64,000 nucleotides of DNA from Vespula vulgaris (taxonomy: Eukaryota; Arthropoda; Insecta; Hymenoptera; Vespidae), in NCBI RefSeq assembly GCF_905475345.1, contig NC_066587.1:15545558-15609557 (forward strand). The letters are read 5' to 3'. A program made the translations under genes and the position numbers. The notes beneath the pieces were generated by a model that did no database searches, had not been told where the DNA came from, and saw only the letters and a program-made list of their open reading frames with translations. The stretch's first letter is position 1. Each line of letters starts with the position of its first letter. Shown piece after piece: positions 11,061 to 23,340 of the stretch.

Positions 11061-11480
11061 AAATCTCTATGAGGACAACTGAATGTCACTCAAACGTCAC
11101 CATCCATCCCCATAGAAAGATACATAGTAATGGTCTCTTCTTTTTCTTTTTTTTTTCTGTTTTTTCTTTTTTTTTTTTTGACTTTATCGTCGTCGTTGCG
11201 TGCTCTACGAGACCCACACTATTTTACGAGTTCAGCGTGCCCAACCTTCTACGTGCGAATAATAGTTTCCGTGATACTGACTACTCGCATATACCGAAAA
11301 CCATCCTCGAGCGAACGAATAAACTTTATGCGAGTGCCTTTAAACGTTTTATAGGTACGTGCGTTTAACTTACGAGACCGTCCGATCCTTCATAATTATG
11401 TCGTATTACGAATTTACGATCGTGTAATCATGCACGACTTTATCGTTGCTCGGCTTGCTTTTGTTCTCTTACCAATTATT
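11061..11480. other. Complex island split by T-run
   Basis: Two complex pieces (11061-11130 and 11185-11470) around T-rich runs at 11140-11180. CpG-containing, no recognisable protein. Confidence 0.2.
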
Positions 11481-12180
11481 TCTTTTCCTGTACAACAACA
11501 AAAAAAATTGAAAAAAAAAAGAAAGATAAAAGGAACTATAAACATTATATATTACTACGTACAAGCATAATTCCTCGAAATTAATAATAAGCTTTTGCAT
11601 ATATTAATAAAAAATATATATATAATAAATATAATAAAAAATAATATATACTGTATTAGTAAAAATATAATCGATAATTAATGAAAATACTAAAATAGTA
11701 TATATATATATATATAATTATAGAATGTTCCTGACAAAGACTTTTCAATATCACTAAATTGATATCAATTATGAATGAAGATTTATCTATTTAAATATTT
11801 TGTCCACCTCTATTTTACACTGTCTGATCCAAAGCATGGATGATAAATCTTTATCATTTGACTTTTTTCTAGTATATCGATACTTCAATATTATCAATAC
11901 TGTATATATACACACCTGCAGATTATTTCGAAATTCGTTTACGTTTAAAGTCTTACCAAAAACGTTCCATCTTCTCGAACAACGTACGTATAAAAAAAAA
12001 AAAAAAAGAAAAGAAGAAGAAGAAGAGAGAGAAAAAAGGAAAGTAAATGGCGTCTTTAGACCGATAACTTGCTCACCTCGATAGAAAAATGTACGCGTAG
12101 GGAACATAAGCCGAGCGGTGCGATTTTATCACGGTGCATCGTTTCCACCGCGTCGTAAAAGCGATCGCTTCGACGTATAT
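11481..12180. other. AT-rich stretch, no gene seen
   Basis: A-runs at 11499-11521 and 11992-12008, (AT)n at 11699-11716, purine run to 12042. A minus-strand donor-like CGAG|GTGAGC occurs near 12073-12082. Confidence 0.5.
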
Positions 12181-12205
12181 ACGTATGTACCTACATATAT
12201 ACATA

Positions 12206-12212
<7 letters not shown>

Positions 12213-12241
<29 letters not shown>

Positions 12242-12255
12242 TGTATGTATGTATA
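12213..12255. repeat. (TATG)n tetranucleotide array
   Basis: About ten TATG units, preceded by an (AT) run. One of several TATG/TACG arrays in the window. Confidence 0.95.
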
Positions 12256-12589
12256 CACGTCGATCGAAGAAAATACGTGTTCGAAATTACAGTATATCGT
12301 CTTATCCACGTAAAACGTTAGACGAACGAAACTATTATTCTCCGTTCGAAACGATAACGATTTTTTGATCGTTTAATGATCTCTGAGAAAAAGTTAAAAA
12401 ATTTAAATTAGAAAAAAAATTCAAAAACATTTGAGTAACCCTATAGATACGTTAAAACGTTCCTATGCATTTACTCTTCCTCCCTCATCTCTACCCCTCT
12501 CATCCTCCCTCACACACTCTCTCTCTCTTTCTTTTTATGCGTAGATAAAAGTAATTCTACTATCCTGTACCCGTTCGTTTTCTCTTTCT
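12256..12589. other. No gene seen
   Basis: AT-rich, then pyrimidine-rich (12470-12535) with a short CT array ending in an acceptor-like TTTATGCGTAG at 12545. Confidence 0.4.
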
Positions 12590-12800
12590 GGATATGAGCT
12601 TGGCGGCCTTCGGGTAGGACCATTCGAAAACAATATTGCCATTTTATCGTTAGTGCGCCATTCGAGTGCATAGAAGCGCGATCTTTGCGAGTACTATAGA
12701 CGACGTTCTTTTTCCATTACGACGAACACTCTTTCGAAGATCGAAAATGTTCTCAACGTAAAAGTCGTAGAAAGCGAAGTATTGTCGTCTAGAAAATAGG
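12590..12800. other. Complex GC-balanced island
   Basis: Non-repetitive (GAGCTTGGCGGCCTTCGGG, then AACAATATTGCCATTTTATCG). Contains GCCATTTTA, a PHO/YY1-like core overlapping a posterior-Hox-like TTTATCG. Candidate regulatory element. Confidence 0.27.
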
Positions 12801-13309
12801 AAATAATGGTTACGACTGAAAGTTAACTGTAGTGTGCGTTTGTATATGTGTATATGTTTCTATGTAAATTTCTATGTGCATTCAACAAAATCAAGAGACA
12901 AGATAAATTATTCTTCTATACTCTGATTTTTGTTGATACGTAAAGAAATTTTTAAACAAAGTATTATACAATAAATTATCGCTATATCGTATATATACTA
13001 AGTATAAATTTATACACAGACGAAACGAGACATGGACAAATACAAATAGGTACAAATCAAGTTTCGTACGAAAGAATATTTTTAATAACTGACAAATTGT
13101 TATACGATATGAAAATTATATTAAATCGTAACTACAACTCTATTAAATTTATTAATCTTTGATATTAAAAATAATCAACGCTTGATTTTTCTCACGAACA
13201 AATGAAATGAGATAACAAAAAGAAAAAGGAAAGACAAAGTATAGAAATATAATTCTGCGAATGAAGTCAGAATCGTTTTAATTAATTTAATTGAGATTTA
13301 AAATATCAT
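12801..13309. other. AT-rich stretch, no gene seen
   Basis: AT-rich with short GT alternation at about 12838-12860. Nothing supportable. Confidence 0.5.
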
Positions 13310-13560
13310 TTGATCGAACAATCCGCTTGGATTATCACGTTATACGCGGAAGCGGATTCTCGCGTGAACGAACGCTTATGCTCATGAAGGTAGAAGAATA
13401 ACGAATAACGAACGGCGAGTAAAAAGAAGGATCAAGAAAAAGGCTAAAACCTTTCAAGATGAATAAGTGCCTGCGGCATGGTTCGAACGTTGTGTTGTAT
13501 CGATCACTCGAATAGAAACTGGGTTAACGTGACCCGTCCAACCTCTTCTACCCTCTTAAC
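13310..13560. promoter_or_regulatory. Candidate enhancer with inverted repeat and K50-type sites
   Basis: AATCCGCTT (13320-13328) and AAGCGGATT (13350-13358) are exact reverse complements, 9 bp arms with a 21 bp loop. The loop starts with GGATTA (13329-13334). Three AATCC/GGATT words within 40 bp fit K50 homeodomain factors (Otx, Gsc, Pitx, Bicoid class). Complex sequence continues to about 13560. The repeat is seen; the regulatory role is inferred. Confidence 0.32.
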
Positions 13561-14580
13561 ATCCCATTTTTTTTCTTCTATCAAACCTTTTACTTAACTC
13601 GAAATACAAATCCGTATAATCTCTTTTTCCTTAATAATAACAAGTCCTTAGACATTAAACGAAACTCGAACTTAATTGGATAACATAACGTCCTTGTTCG
13701 TTATCATCTTTTGACCTTTCTAATCGAAATCGACCTGACTGTTTTATTCGTTACATTATCTACTTTTTTCTCTTTTTATCTATTTTTCTATACAACTATA
13801 TATGTGTGTGTGTGTGTGTGTATCTTTTTGCAATCAATTTATTATGAATTCGATTCACGTATATCTACGTGATAAATTACAAATATTCATGAAAAAGATA
13901 AGGGACTAAAAATGAGTAAAAAGATCATAATAAATTTAGACTCCGTTCTCTATATGTATATATTCTGATCCTTTGTTTCAATGGCACGTACGTGCGTATT
14001 CGTTTAAGATATCGGAGAAAAAGATTGAGCATCGTCCATTGATCGTTATGGAGTGAGTTATGTTTGGCGATAGACACGATCGTGAAAATATATGTGTATA
14101 TATATATATATGTACTCATCTTTGGTTCTCTCTAAATCATTTCTTATTGTCAGACAACCATTCCCTTTACCATCCCACACATCCAAAATGGACCGTTCGT
14201 TCTTTTTATGATTTCATGTACCCGTAATAATAATTATCGATTTTTTACGAGCTTGAAAAGAATTATAGTTGAGTCTGGATAAGAATATAAAAAGAGAAAA
14301 GAAATATCTCGTGACTTTTTTCTTTACGAAAACGACTCTCGAAATTGAATTATTATATTAATAAAACAAGTACGAAAATAAAAAAAAAAATAAAAAAGAG
14401 AAAAACGATATACTTCACTAAATTTGACAATAGAAAATACTTCGAAAAAGATTTTAAAGCTCTTGTTTATAATGATGTACTAATAGTTTGATAAATTATT
14501 AATAAAGAGAGAAGAGTGATAGTAAAGAGAGAAAGAAAGAGAGAGAAAGAGAGAAAGAGTTACGAGTCAAACAACAAGAC
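13561..14580. other. AT-rich stretch with (GT)n and AT runs
   Basis: (GT)n at 13803-13821, short AT run at 14096-14111, A-runs near 14380-14400, purine run 14505-14560. No gene. Confidence 0.5.
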
Positions 14581-14870
14581 TACGTAAATCACATTACCGG
14601 AAGATCCTATTGCGCGAAATTGCTCCGCAGTGAAAGCTTAAAAGCTGTGTCAACCCTCGGGATATAGAATTTCAGAAGGTTCGGTTCAGTCTCTGCCAAT
14701 ATCGCGTGAGAGATCGGAAAGGATAAAACGAGATCTTTTCGAAGAAGCGTAGGTGGTATAAGGGCGTAAATTTATTGTCGGAAGCTTGTCACGAATGGCT
14801 GCGCAAACTTATCTCACAATGCTCCCAATATAGTCCTGCTTTATCGGCTTTTACGATATAAACGTGCGCT
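14581..14870. promoter_or_regulatory. Candidate conserved noncoding island
   Basis: Complex GC-balanced sequence of nearly 300 bp with CATTACCGGAAGATCC (ETS-type core CCGGAAG at about 14597) and GGGCGTAAATTTATTG (posterior-Hox-like). No frame of note on either strand. Confidence 0.3.
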
Positions 14871-15039
14871 TAGAGAGACAAAAGTTTTTGATTAGAAGTC
14901 AAAAAAGAAAAAAAAAAAGAAAATAAACGAACGAATAAAAAAATAAAAGAAAAGAGAACCCGTAGAAGAAGAAAAACAATTAATTCGTAATCCATCCCCC
15001 AATCATACGAATATATCGTGTATACTACGAAATAGTACG
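14871..15039. other. A-rich tract
   Basis: A-rich low-complexity sequence without a visible feature. Confidence 0.5.
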
Positions 15040-15310
15040 AAATTAATACTGTCAACCGATCCGATTTAAAATTCATTATCCGCCGATAAAGCCTGGAACC
15101 ATTATTTCATTTGCGCGTAGATTAACGGGCCCGGTCAGCTGGACAAATACACCGATCGATGAGATTACGAGTGCGCATTTCAGAATCTAATAAATTAGCG
15201 ATGTCACTCGTTCGCCCGTGTAACTCCATTTTCGTACTGCATCTACTCGCGTATTGCGGCGAACGATTTTGTGTTTTACGGTATCGTTGATCCGCGCAAA
15301 TTGCAATCAG
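15040..15310. promoter_or_regulatory. Candidate conserved noncoding island
   Basis: Complex block with GCCGATAAAGCCTGG, ATTTCATTTGCG (octamer-like) and GGGCCCGGTCAGCTGGAC, which holds an E-box CAGCTG at about 15137. Further homeodomain-like cores occur around 15190. Looks like an enhancer core; not aligned. Confidence 0.3.
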
Positions 15311-15890
15311 TTACAAATACCCAAATGTACACGAGGCAATCCGCATTCATTATTATACCGGTCAGCTTGCGAATTAACCAATTAAACGGTAGACAAAGGT
15401 GGTTGGAAAAAGTCAATTGGAAAGAAAAAAAAGAAATAGAAAAAGAAAGAAAAAAGAAGGATACAGACGCGCACAGAGATAGGAAAACAAAGAAAAAGAG
15501 AGAGAAAACGAAAAAAAAGAAACTCATCGAGTAGCCATTGGAATCTTGACGTACGTTAAAAAAAAAAAAAACAAAATAGAAATGCAACAATAAAGATAAA
15601 AATTTTTATTCGCTCCGACCGATCTTTCGTTCGCTCGATGGATTCATTGAATCATTAAAATCCATGCAAAAAAAGAAAATAATAATAATAATAATAGAAC
15701 GGAACTTAATTTAAATAAAATCGTTCTAACGTTATAAATCAAAATCCTTTATATTATATCGAGGTTTGTGAAGTCACGTTGGTCGCGCTCCTACAACGAT
15801 CCTCTCGTCTCTTTGGTTAGGGGCGGAAGAACGAGAGGGTGACTCCGTCGCGAGGAGTTATTGATTCCCTTGGCTTCGGCTGAGAGCGCG
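15311..15890. other. A-rich stretch plus short complex segment
   Basis: Purine-rich 15415-15530, A-run at 15559-15571, complex again at 15770-15890. No gene. Confidence 0.4.
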
Positions 15891-15973
15891 GAGAGAAGAG
15901 AAGAGAAGAGAAGAGAAGAGAAGAGAAGAGAAGAGAAGAGAAGAGAAGAGAAGAGAAGAGAAGAGAAGAGAAG
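15891..15973. repeat. (AGAAG)n pentanucleotide array
   Basis: About 16 nearly perfect 5 bp units. Immediately followed by two direct copies of AGAAGACACGA spaced by a few bases. Confidence 0.96.
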
Positions 15974-16908
15974 AAGACACGATGAGAAGAAGACACGAGT
16001 CGCGGACTGACGCGGAATTCGTTACTTTCAACTTTCAACAATTTTCTCTGTCTATTTTATCTTTCTATGTTATATCTAAAGACGTTTCATTCTATCACTT
16101 GTTTGACTTTCTTAAAGTTAAAGAAAGATAGATAACGAGAGAATAGAAATCAAAGAACGGAGAAACTCTCATTCAAAGTCTTTTTTTTTCCTTTTCTTTT
16201 CTCTGTCTCTCTTTTTCTCTCTCTTTTTCTATATGTGTATATATATATATATATTCTGTTCATTCTTTTTATAGAAAGAAACAGAAAGAAGACAGAACGT
16301 GCTAAGGTAAAATGGTTTTATTGGATTTCACGTCAAATTCTTTTCTCGCGATCTTCTTCTTCTTCTTCTCCTCCTTCTTGCTTTTCTTTTTTTACACGAG
16401 CTCTCATCCGATCTTTTTAAAAAGCGAACACCAAAGCAAGAGATATCATCTTCTAAAGTTATCTCATTTCTGATTGGTTCATTATTGAACATTTAAACAA
16501 GGTAAGTACTTACGTACCCGTCGTTCGTCAAGATAAAGGGAATCGAGAACGAGGTTTAACCCTCACCCTCTATCTCCCTATTCTCACTCCCCCTATCCAA
16601 CCCCCACCCTGAGTTAGAATCAGGTTACTCTAATAAGATTATTAAATCTGTTTGATTTCTCTTCTTTTTACACGATGACAGGGAGTATTCTCGTGAAGTT
16701 ATTGACATCGGTATCGATCGATATGTAAAATGTCTTATACTATTTCAACGTTCGATAGACAACGAAAGATGTCAATGCTGAGACATGTGATAAAAAAAAA
16801 AAAAAAAAGAGAAAAGAAAGAGAAAAGAACGTAATACGCGAGCAAGAAAAGAAAGGCTAACATGGCAAAGAATGACGAGGTTTGACGATGATATATATAG
16901 ATATATAC

Positions 16909-16956
<48 letters not shown>

Positions 16957-17519
16957 AAAAGAAAAAAAGAAAAAAAAAAAGAAGCAGAGAATAATATCAG
17001 AGGGATCTGATATCATTCGACTTCTTGAAGAAGTCTTAGATAGGGACAAATAAAAATGAAGAGAGAAAGAGAAAAGAACAAGAGTGAAGAGAAAAGGGGA
17101 AGGGAATTCGTCGAAAGCAGAAGGGTCGAAAGATGTTCTCGTAGGGTTCGAGGAGAAAAAGAGATGGGTGAAGGAAAAGGGTGAGTGAAGGAGAAAGACA
17201 GAGAGAGATAGAGAGCGAAGAGGTTCTTCCCTCTGTTTTCGTATGCCACGATCGATCGACGTTAACTCCCACGGGCATTCGTTCACCCTCATGGGACTAA
17301 CGCCAAAAAAAAGAGAAAAAGAGAGAAAGAGAGAGAGAGAGAGAAAATAAAGAGAGAACGAAAAAGAAAGAGAACGAACTAAGACGAGTAGACTCAACGC
17401 CCTTCCTTTACCCCCTTCTCTCTTTCTCTTACCCCACCTACCCTCCCTATCTACCTCCCTATCATCCCCCTTTCCTTTCCTTCTTTCGCTCCCTTTCACT
17501 ACCTCTCCTTTTTCTTACG
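15974..17519. other. Low-complexity stretch, no gene seen
   Basis: Alternates T-rich (16180-16240), TTC triplets (16350-16380), a complex patch at 16480-16560 with the 12 bp palindrome GTAAGTACTTAC (16502-16513), an A-run at 16793-16808, and long purine runs (17040-17225, 17305-17375). Plus-strand pyrimidine run 17400-17510. Confidence 0.45.
16914..16953. repeat. (AT)n microsatellite
   Basis: About 20 AT units, followed by an A/GA-rich run. Confidence 0.96.
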
Positions 17520-17745
17520 AAACGTCAAGGGATGAGAGATCGCACCACTAGGATTTGCGAGTTTCCCTGCTCCACTACTGAGAGAGAGAAACCGGCCCTC
17601 CATATAACGGAAGCCTACTGATCTTTATGGGATTGTTTTGGGAGACCATGAATCGGCGAGTTCGTACGTTCGACGGAATTAGATATTCATGGAACGTGAC
17701 GCCCCTCTATTCCCATGGATTTATCTAAACGGCCACACTTTACTC
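17520..17745. promoter_or_regulatory. Candidate conserved noncoding island
   Basis: Complex sequence with a short GA run inside (17580-17590). Contains CTTTATGGGATTG, GGATTTATCTAAACGGCCACAC and ATTCATGG. TTTAT/GGATT homeodomain-like words are frequent. No coding signal. Confidence 0.28.
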
Positions 17746-18240
17746 TTTTGCCTCTTTATTTTTTCTCTCTTCCTCTCTCTAGCATGAATTCCGGCATTCT
17801 ATAGGATGAATTTGATTCATAAATCAAAATACATTCGGCGCTTTTCCAAATATTATATTAATAACGTAAATGTAAATCATATCGTAAATGTTATCTATAC
17901 ATATATATATATATATATATTTATTATTAATTTTATCTATGTATTAGTTATATACCTTATTTTACCTTAATACTATATATATATATATATATTTATTTAT
18001 TTATTATTGTTCATTATAAATTTGTGTTAAACGAACAGCATTAATCTAATATCTGATGTATTATATCCGCAATGATCACCGACGAAATATTTGAAAAAAA
18101 AAAAAAAGAGAACAGAAAAAGAAATGAATAAAAATAAAAACAAAAAGAAAAAGAAAAGAAAATACAATGCAACGAGTCAATCGAAGAAAATATTACTATA
18201 AAAATATTTCTACAACTGCTTGGTTATCAAACAGATTAGA
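17746..18240. other. AT-rich stretch, no gene seen
   Basis: Two (AT)n runs (17899-17921 and 17974-17993), A-run at 18094-18106. Confidence 0.55.
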
Positions 18241-18444
18241 ATGTTGACTTACAAGGGAGCATACATAGTCGTCTGGTTTCAACCCCCCAAAACTACACCA
18301 CTCCAGAACTCGCGTGAAGCGCTATTCGCATGCTCCTTCCTGTTCTCGCTTTACCTTGTCTTTCCGAGAGCATATCCATCCCTCCAAAACTTAGGGTTTA
18401 TCGACGAGGTTGCTTGGTTTCGGTTAGAGGGTTCGCCCTCGAGC
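18241..18444. other. Short complex segment
   Basis: GC-balanced, C-rich in places. An open frame crosses it only because the following A/G repeat lacks stops. No known protein. Confidence 0.2.
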
Positions 18445-18488
18445 AAAAAAAAAAGAAAAAAAAAGAAAAAAAAAGAAAAAAAAAGAAA
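18445..18488. repeat. 10 bp phased A-tract (A9G)n
   Basis: G interrupts the A-run at 18455, 18465, 18475 and 18485, an exact 10 bp period. This spacing matches the helical repeat. Confidence 0.95.
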
Positions 18489-20184
18489 CAGAGAAAGAGA
18501 GAAAGAGATAAGCTCGTCCTGCTCACAGACACCCTTCGAAAAGAGTAAGGAAGCGGGGACAAAGGGAGGGGAGGGGGTGGGAGAGGCATCCACCGCGAAC
18601 AAGATTTCTGTCTCTTATACTTTCCTCTTTTCTTATAGGGAAGGTGCAAACGCGTATATGTACATATATACATACAGCAAATACCGTATTTTATCTTACC
18701 CAGCTCGATTCAATTTTTCTAACGCACACACATTTACATCGACCTTTCCTTCTTTTTCTTTTTTCTTATCTTTTTTATTTTATATCTTCCCTAGAAGGTT
18801 CAACTTTTCTCTCTCTTTCTGTAAAAGAAATCGAAGGTCGAACTCGATTCCATGAATAGATTATTCGAATGCAATATTTAAATGTCATACGCGAAATGTG
18901 TGTAACACATTTTATTTGAATAAAAAATTGATTCCTTGAAGTAAGGGTGGAAAAGGATTGTATAATATTATATATACATATATATATGTGTATATATTTA
19001 TATATCTTTATATAATATTTTATATAATATTTATTTATTATTTGTAAATATGTCGAACCTTCGTGAATAATAACTATTAATATATTTAGATGTAAATATA
19101 GTTGCGTTCTATACTTTCCGTCGTTTCTCAAAGACGAGTTATTAAAAAAAAAAAAAAGAAAAAAAAAAGAAAAGAAATGTAATTCAGCTAAGAAACGAAG
19201 AATAAATGTTTTAGAAAGCGTGGCTAATCGAGCGTATAAATATTATCGTTTTTAATGAACGACCCGACCCAGAGACGTCGTCGATGCTTTAAATCCAAGA
19301 AAATGAATCCTCGAGTAATTCGTATCAATAAATTCCGTCGACTCGAGAGCTCCTCTCTCTCTCTCTCTCTTTCTCCCTCTCTCTTTTTCTCGACCTCGCT
19401 GTGTCTCAAGAGACAACCCTACTTCTCTGTTTATTTTATCTTTTCACCTCCGTTTCAACTTCCTTTTCATCCTCTTGCTACCATTTCCTTCTACCTTTAG
19501 TACTCGAACCACTCGAGAGATCTGCTACTAACCCTAATACCGTTACCAACAATCCTATCGAGAGAATTTCCTATTTCGGAGTGTCCTCGATTTCAGCAAC
19601 TACCTTCTATCGAACAGCAGTAACAACAGCAATAGCAACACTATCAGCAATATCACCAAAACATCACTATCACCAAAAACAACAGCAACAACTTTATCTC
19701 GAAATTGTATTTACGAAATTACAGCAATTTCTATTTGATAAAAATAACTATCTAGATTACATTATTAGAAATAAATAGGATTCTCTTAATTATCGGAAAA
19801 AAATATTTTACGGAATAAAATTTCATACATAAATTTACGATAATTCTATACGAATCTATAAAGATCCTAAAGTAATACATACATTTCGATATTCGAATTT
19901 ATTTCGATGAACGGGTAGCTTCTGAATTCAAAATCAACATTCAAATAAAAAGCTGATGCTGAAATTAATCCTTTCTCTCTCTCTCTCTCTCTTTCTTAAT
20001 TTTTCTCGAAGAGAGTTATAAACAAAGCGAAGAAAAATCAAACTTTTGTACGAAACTAGAAAAGATCTAAAGTTCACCCACATCTCAATAGCTTTTCATT
20101 CTAAATATCGATTGGAATCAATTGAACCAATATCTCAAACCGATATAACCGCAAGAGATTGAGAGAGAGAAAGAAAGAGAAAAA
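18489..20184. other. Mixed low-complexity stretch, no gene seen
   Basis: Purine run to 18520, AT-rich 18960-19040, A-runs at 19145-19175, a CT run 19354-19390, then AAC/CAG triplet-rich sequence at 19600-19700 (glutamine-like on translation, repeat-derived). No supportable gene. Confidence 0.4.
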
Positions 20185-20339
20185 GGAACAATGGACTTCT
20201 TTTTTTCTCTCTTTTTCTCTTTAATTCCAAACCAATGATACAGACAAGGAAAGAAGATAAAGAAGGAAAAAGAAACGGAAAACTACGAGAGCCAACCAAC
20301 GATTCACGAAGAAACGAAGGATAATTGCGTTAAATAATC

Positions 20340-20410
20340 GAGCCTGTCGAGTGAGAATGAAAGAAAGGACGTAGAAAGAGAATAAAAGGGGAAGAGAAAG
20401 AGAAAAGTAA

Positions 20411-20459
<49 letters not shown>
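20340..20459. repeat. Purine tract ending in (GA)n
   Basis: GAAAG/GGGGAAG-rich sequence ending in about 20 uninterrupted GA units from 20419. Confidence 0.93.
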
Positions 20460-20462
<3 letters not shown>

Positions 20463-20650
20463 CGAAGCAAGCAAATGGCACCACCCTGTATATATCGTCG
20501 AGGTCTACCTAAAACGGGTCTAACACGAGGACAATGAGGTCGGCGATGGTTTCGTTCTCTTCATTGTACTTTGTTAATTAAAGGACCTCGCAATTACGGG
20601 CATGCAACTGTTTCTTTCGCCACACGTAAGGCGAACCCTTATTCGCTACT
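20460..20650. promoter_or_regulatory. Candidate conserved noncoding island
   Basis: Complex sequence with GGACAATGAGG (Sox-type), TTGTTAATTAAAGG (homeodomain core) and GGCATGCAACTG. No coding signal on either strand. Confidence 0.28.
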
Positions 20651-21386
20651 CAACGGAGCCCTTTTTCTTTCTCAATTTATCTCCGTTGTGTCGTTCTACC
20701 TTTCTTTTCTTTTCTTTTTTTTTTTTAGTTTCATTTTCCGCTAAAAGCTATTCTACAAAATCACTGAAAAACCACAAACGGTGCTAATCTTTTCATTACC
20801 ACTTTTTTACTTCTCGATTAAAAAAAAAAAGAAAAGATCGCAACTCGATCCACGTGTTCATTTCACGAATCGAAGTGTTCGAATAAAACGAATCCATTTT
20901 GTATTTTGTCTTTTCTTACCTTTTCTTTGTTTGTTTGATTCTGTCTTTTTATTTTCGCCGAGAACGGAAACACGGTCGTTATCCCGGGCAACAAAATTTC
21001 TCCGAGAAAACGTAATAATTTCCGTCTTTTTGAATTCGTCCTTAATAGAACGGACAAAGATATACCGAGATATAAAAAGAAAGAAAAGAAGAAAAAAAAA
21101 TAGAAAAGAAAAAAAAAATATATCAAACACGAAGAATTCTTGAATCTCAAAAGAAAAGTCTAATTCGTGTTCTATTTTCCTTCCCTGTTTTCTTTTTTTC
21201 TTTAATTGTGAATAATGTCTCCTTGAGTGAGAGAATACGAGGATGAAATTTTCTTCTTTAAAGACTACAAGATTACAAGAACTTTGTCTTTCTCCTCTTA
21301 GAAACTCTACATTCTTAACGCGGACAACATCTAGCTTAACAACGAACTTGGATAGCTTTGTCTTCTGTAGTTTGCAACTTTAATAC

Positions 21387-21436
<50 letters not shown>

Positions 21437-22279
21437 CACCCCGAGATAGTATCAAATAAATGTGTCTACTCAAGGTACCTCTCAAAAGCTACAAAACAAC
21501 TTATTAAGTAATTGAAGATGTTATCTAATATCTCGTCAAACGAGTACACTTATTTTATCATTGAATTAACTTTTCCCTAATTGTATTCTGTCAAAAAGAA
21601 AAAGAAAAAAAAAGAACGAGAAAGAAAATCCATAAAATTAAATCTTGAAAAGTCTGTCCTTCTCTCTCTTACATACACACTCATATACACTTTCAAAGGA
21701 GAACAAATTTGTACGTTTATAAACCATCCACTTGGATTTCGTTGAAGATCGAAAGACGCTCGAAAACGATCTTATTCGAAATGGCAAGTCTCTTGGGGAT
21801 AAAGATAAGACACGAAACGTCGTTTCGTAGGTAGCTAGGTGTCGACCAATTTGCATACAGAAGGAAGATCTCTACGTAGGAAACATCGACGTAGCAGGGA
21901 GCTCGTAACATCGTTTAAAATCTACGTATCTATTCAAAACAGAGAAAGAAAAAAGAAAAAAAAAGAAAAGGAATAAAGAACGATATTGTCGGATTAAGTA
22001 TCGTGAAAGAAAGGAAAAGAAAAGAAAAGAAAAGAAAAAGAAAGCAAATCACGATATTTTAACAACGTGATCGATCGCGAACTGGTTTTCTTAATGGATT
22101 TTCTTTCCTCCAGAGATAAAACCTCGGAGTTATGTATCTATATGTCAAAACAACGTAAAAATTTTACTCGATTATAAACCAATTAATTTTGTTTGATGAC
22201 GTTGAAATCATTAGATAATATACAACTATGCTAATAATAGTCTATTTGCATTTATTACAATTACAAGTACTAAAAAGCG
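20651..22279. other. Low-complexity stretch, no gene seen
   Basis: T-runs (20715-20730), A-runs (20820-20835), K-rich A/G sequence (21060-21125), (AT)n at 21389-21435, repeated AAAAG units (22015-22040). Complex patches at 20940-21010 and 21690-21910 carry no recognised protein. Confidence 0.4.
21389..21435. repeat. (AT)n microsatellite
   Basis: About 23 AT units. Confidence 0.96.
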
Positions 22280-22420
22280 AAGCAATCTATTTGACCATAA
22301 TTATGGTCATGTAATTATTACGCTGTAATCAGTGGTATGTGCCACTGCGTTCGAATCATCCCGATGACTTTATCGTTCGATCGACAGCGCAAATGACTTC
22401 ATTAAAAATAATTTACTCGT
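22280..22420. promoter_or_regulatory. Island with clustered palindromes
   Basis: TGACCATAATTATGGTCA at 22292-22309 is a perfect 18 bp palindrome. CAGTGG (22330-22335) and CCACTG (22342-22347) form a second inverted repeat with a 6 bp loop. TAATTA cores lie in and between them. Candidate dimer-binding sites; role inferred. Confidence 0.3.
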
Positions 22421-22900
22421 GAAACTAACAAGTAATTTACAAAGACACTTAATTAGTAGATAGTAGATAATAGAAAAACAAAGTGAAAGAGAAAGAGATA
22501 GCGAGTGAGCACACAATACACACACACACACACACCCACATATAACAATGCCATTTTCTTTGGAAATAAGTTAGATACGCTCGAGAAGAAATAAACATAC
22601 GCCCACGTCGAAGAAGACTCGATGATTAGTTTGCATGCAAAATGATTAGATCGCAAGAACGCATTACGAGTTGACCTGGTTTCGTTAATCATACTCTGGA
22701 CAATGAGATCGCGTACGAGCAAGCATGATCGCGTATGTAACACCATCGCTATGTCTACTCGCATTGTTTGTGTTTCTCTGTTTCTGTTTCGCTATATATA
22801 TTTATATATATAAGCGTGTGTGTACATGTATACATATATATGTGTGTATATATACGTACACGTAACACGTGTCAATTGGAATGTGGTTTTGTTATTACGA
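22421..22900. other. Complex and CA-repeat stretch
   Basis: Short (CA)n at 22515-22534, complex sequence 22590-22760, alternating TA/TG runs 22795-22860. No gene. Confidence 0.4.
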
Positions 22901-23298
22901 GTCATGATGACGAGACGACACATTCTCCACGCAGAAGAAACAAATAAAAGATACATTAAAGAGGAAGAAAAAACATTCTAACATCTAAAATAATATAGGT
23001 AAGTATGTGTCTACTTACTTACGTATAAATATGTATATATACATATATATGTATGTATAGATGAGATAATAAAATTACTATTATATGCAAATAAATATAT
23101 AATTTTATAATTGAAATCAATATTAATGTTATCTACAATACAAGTTTAATTAACGAGAATAACGATTCGTCTATTAATTATATATACAAATATTATATAT
23201 TATAGATACTTCGAGAACACGTAGACGATTATAAATTTCTAATACAAATAATAAACCCTCGTTCTAACAAATAGGTACATAAGTTAATAATAAAAAGA

Positions 23299-23340
<42 letters not shown>

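Noticed and set aside
13450..13500. tRNA-like GGTTCGAAC box
   Set aside because: A B-box-like word (ATGGTTCGAACG) is present, but no A-box, acceptor stem or cloverleaf could be built around it. No tRNA found in the window.
15040..15060. miR-8-like TAATACTGTCA
   Set aside because: Eleven matching bases only, the 3' part differs, and no hairpin partner is seen.
16502..16513. GTAAGTACTTAC as recursive splice site
   Set aside because: AAG|GTAAGT is present, but the upstream pyrimidine tract is weak. It is a 12 bp palindrome and may be chance.
16735..17499. 254-codon minus frame, one of the two longest in the window
   Set aside because: Composed of AT, CT and purine repeats (IYIY, SLFLS, KRK). 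No domain and no codon bias.
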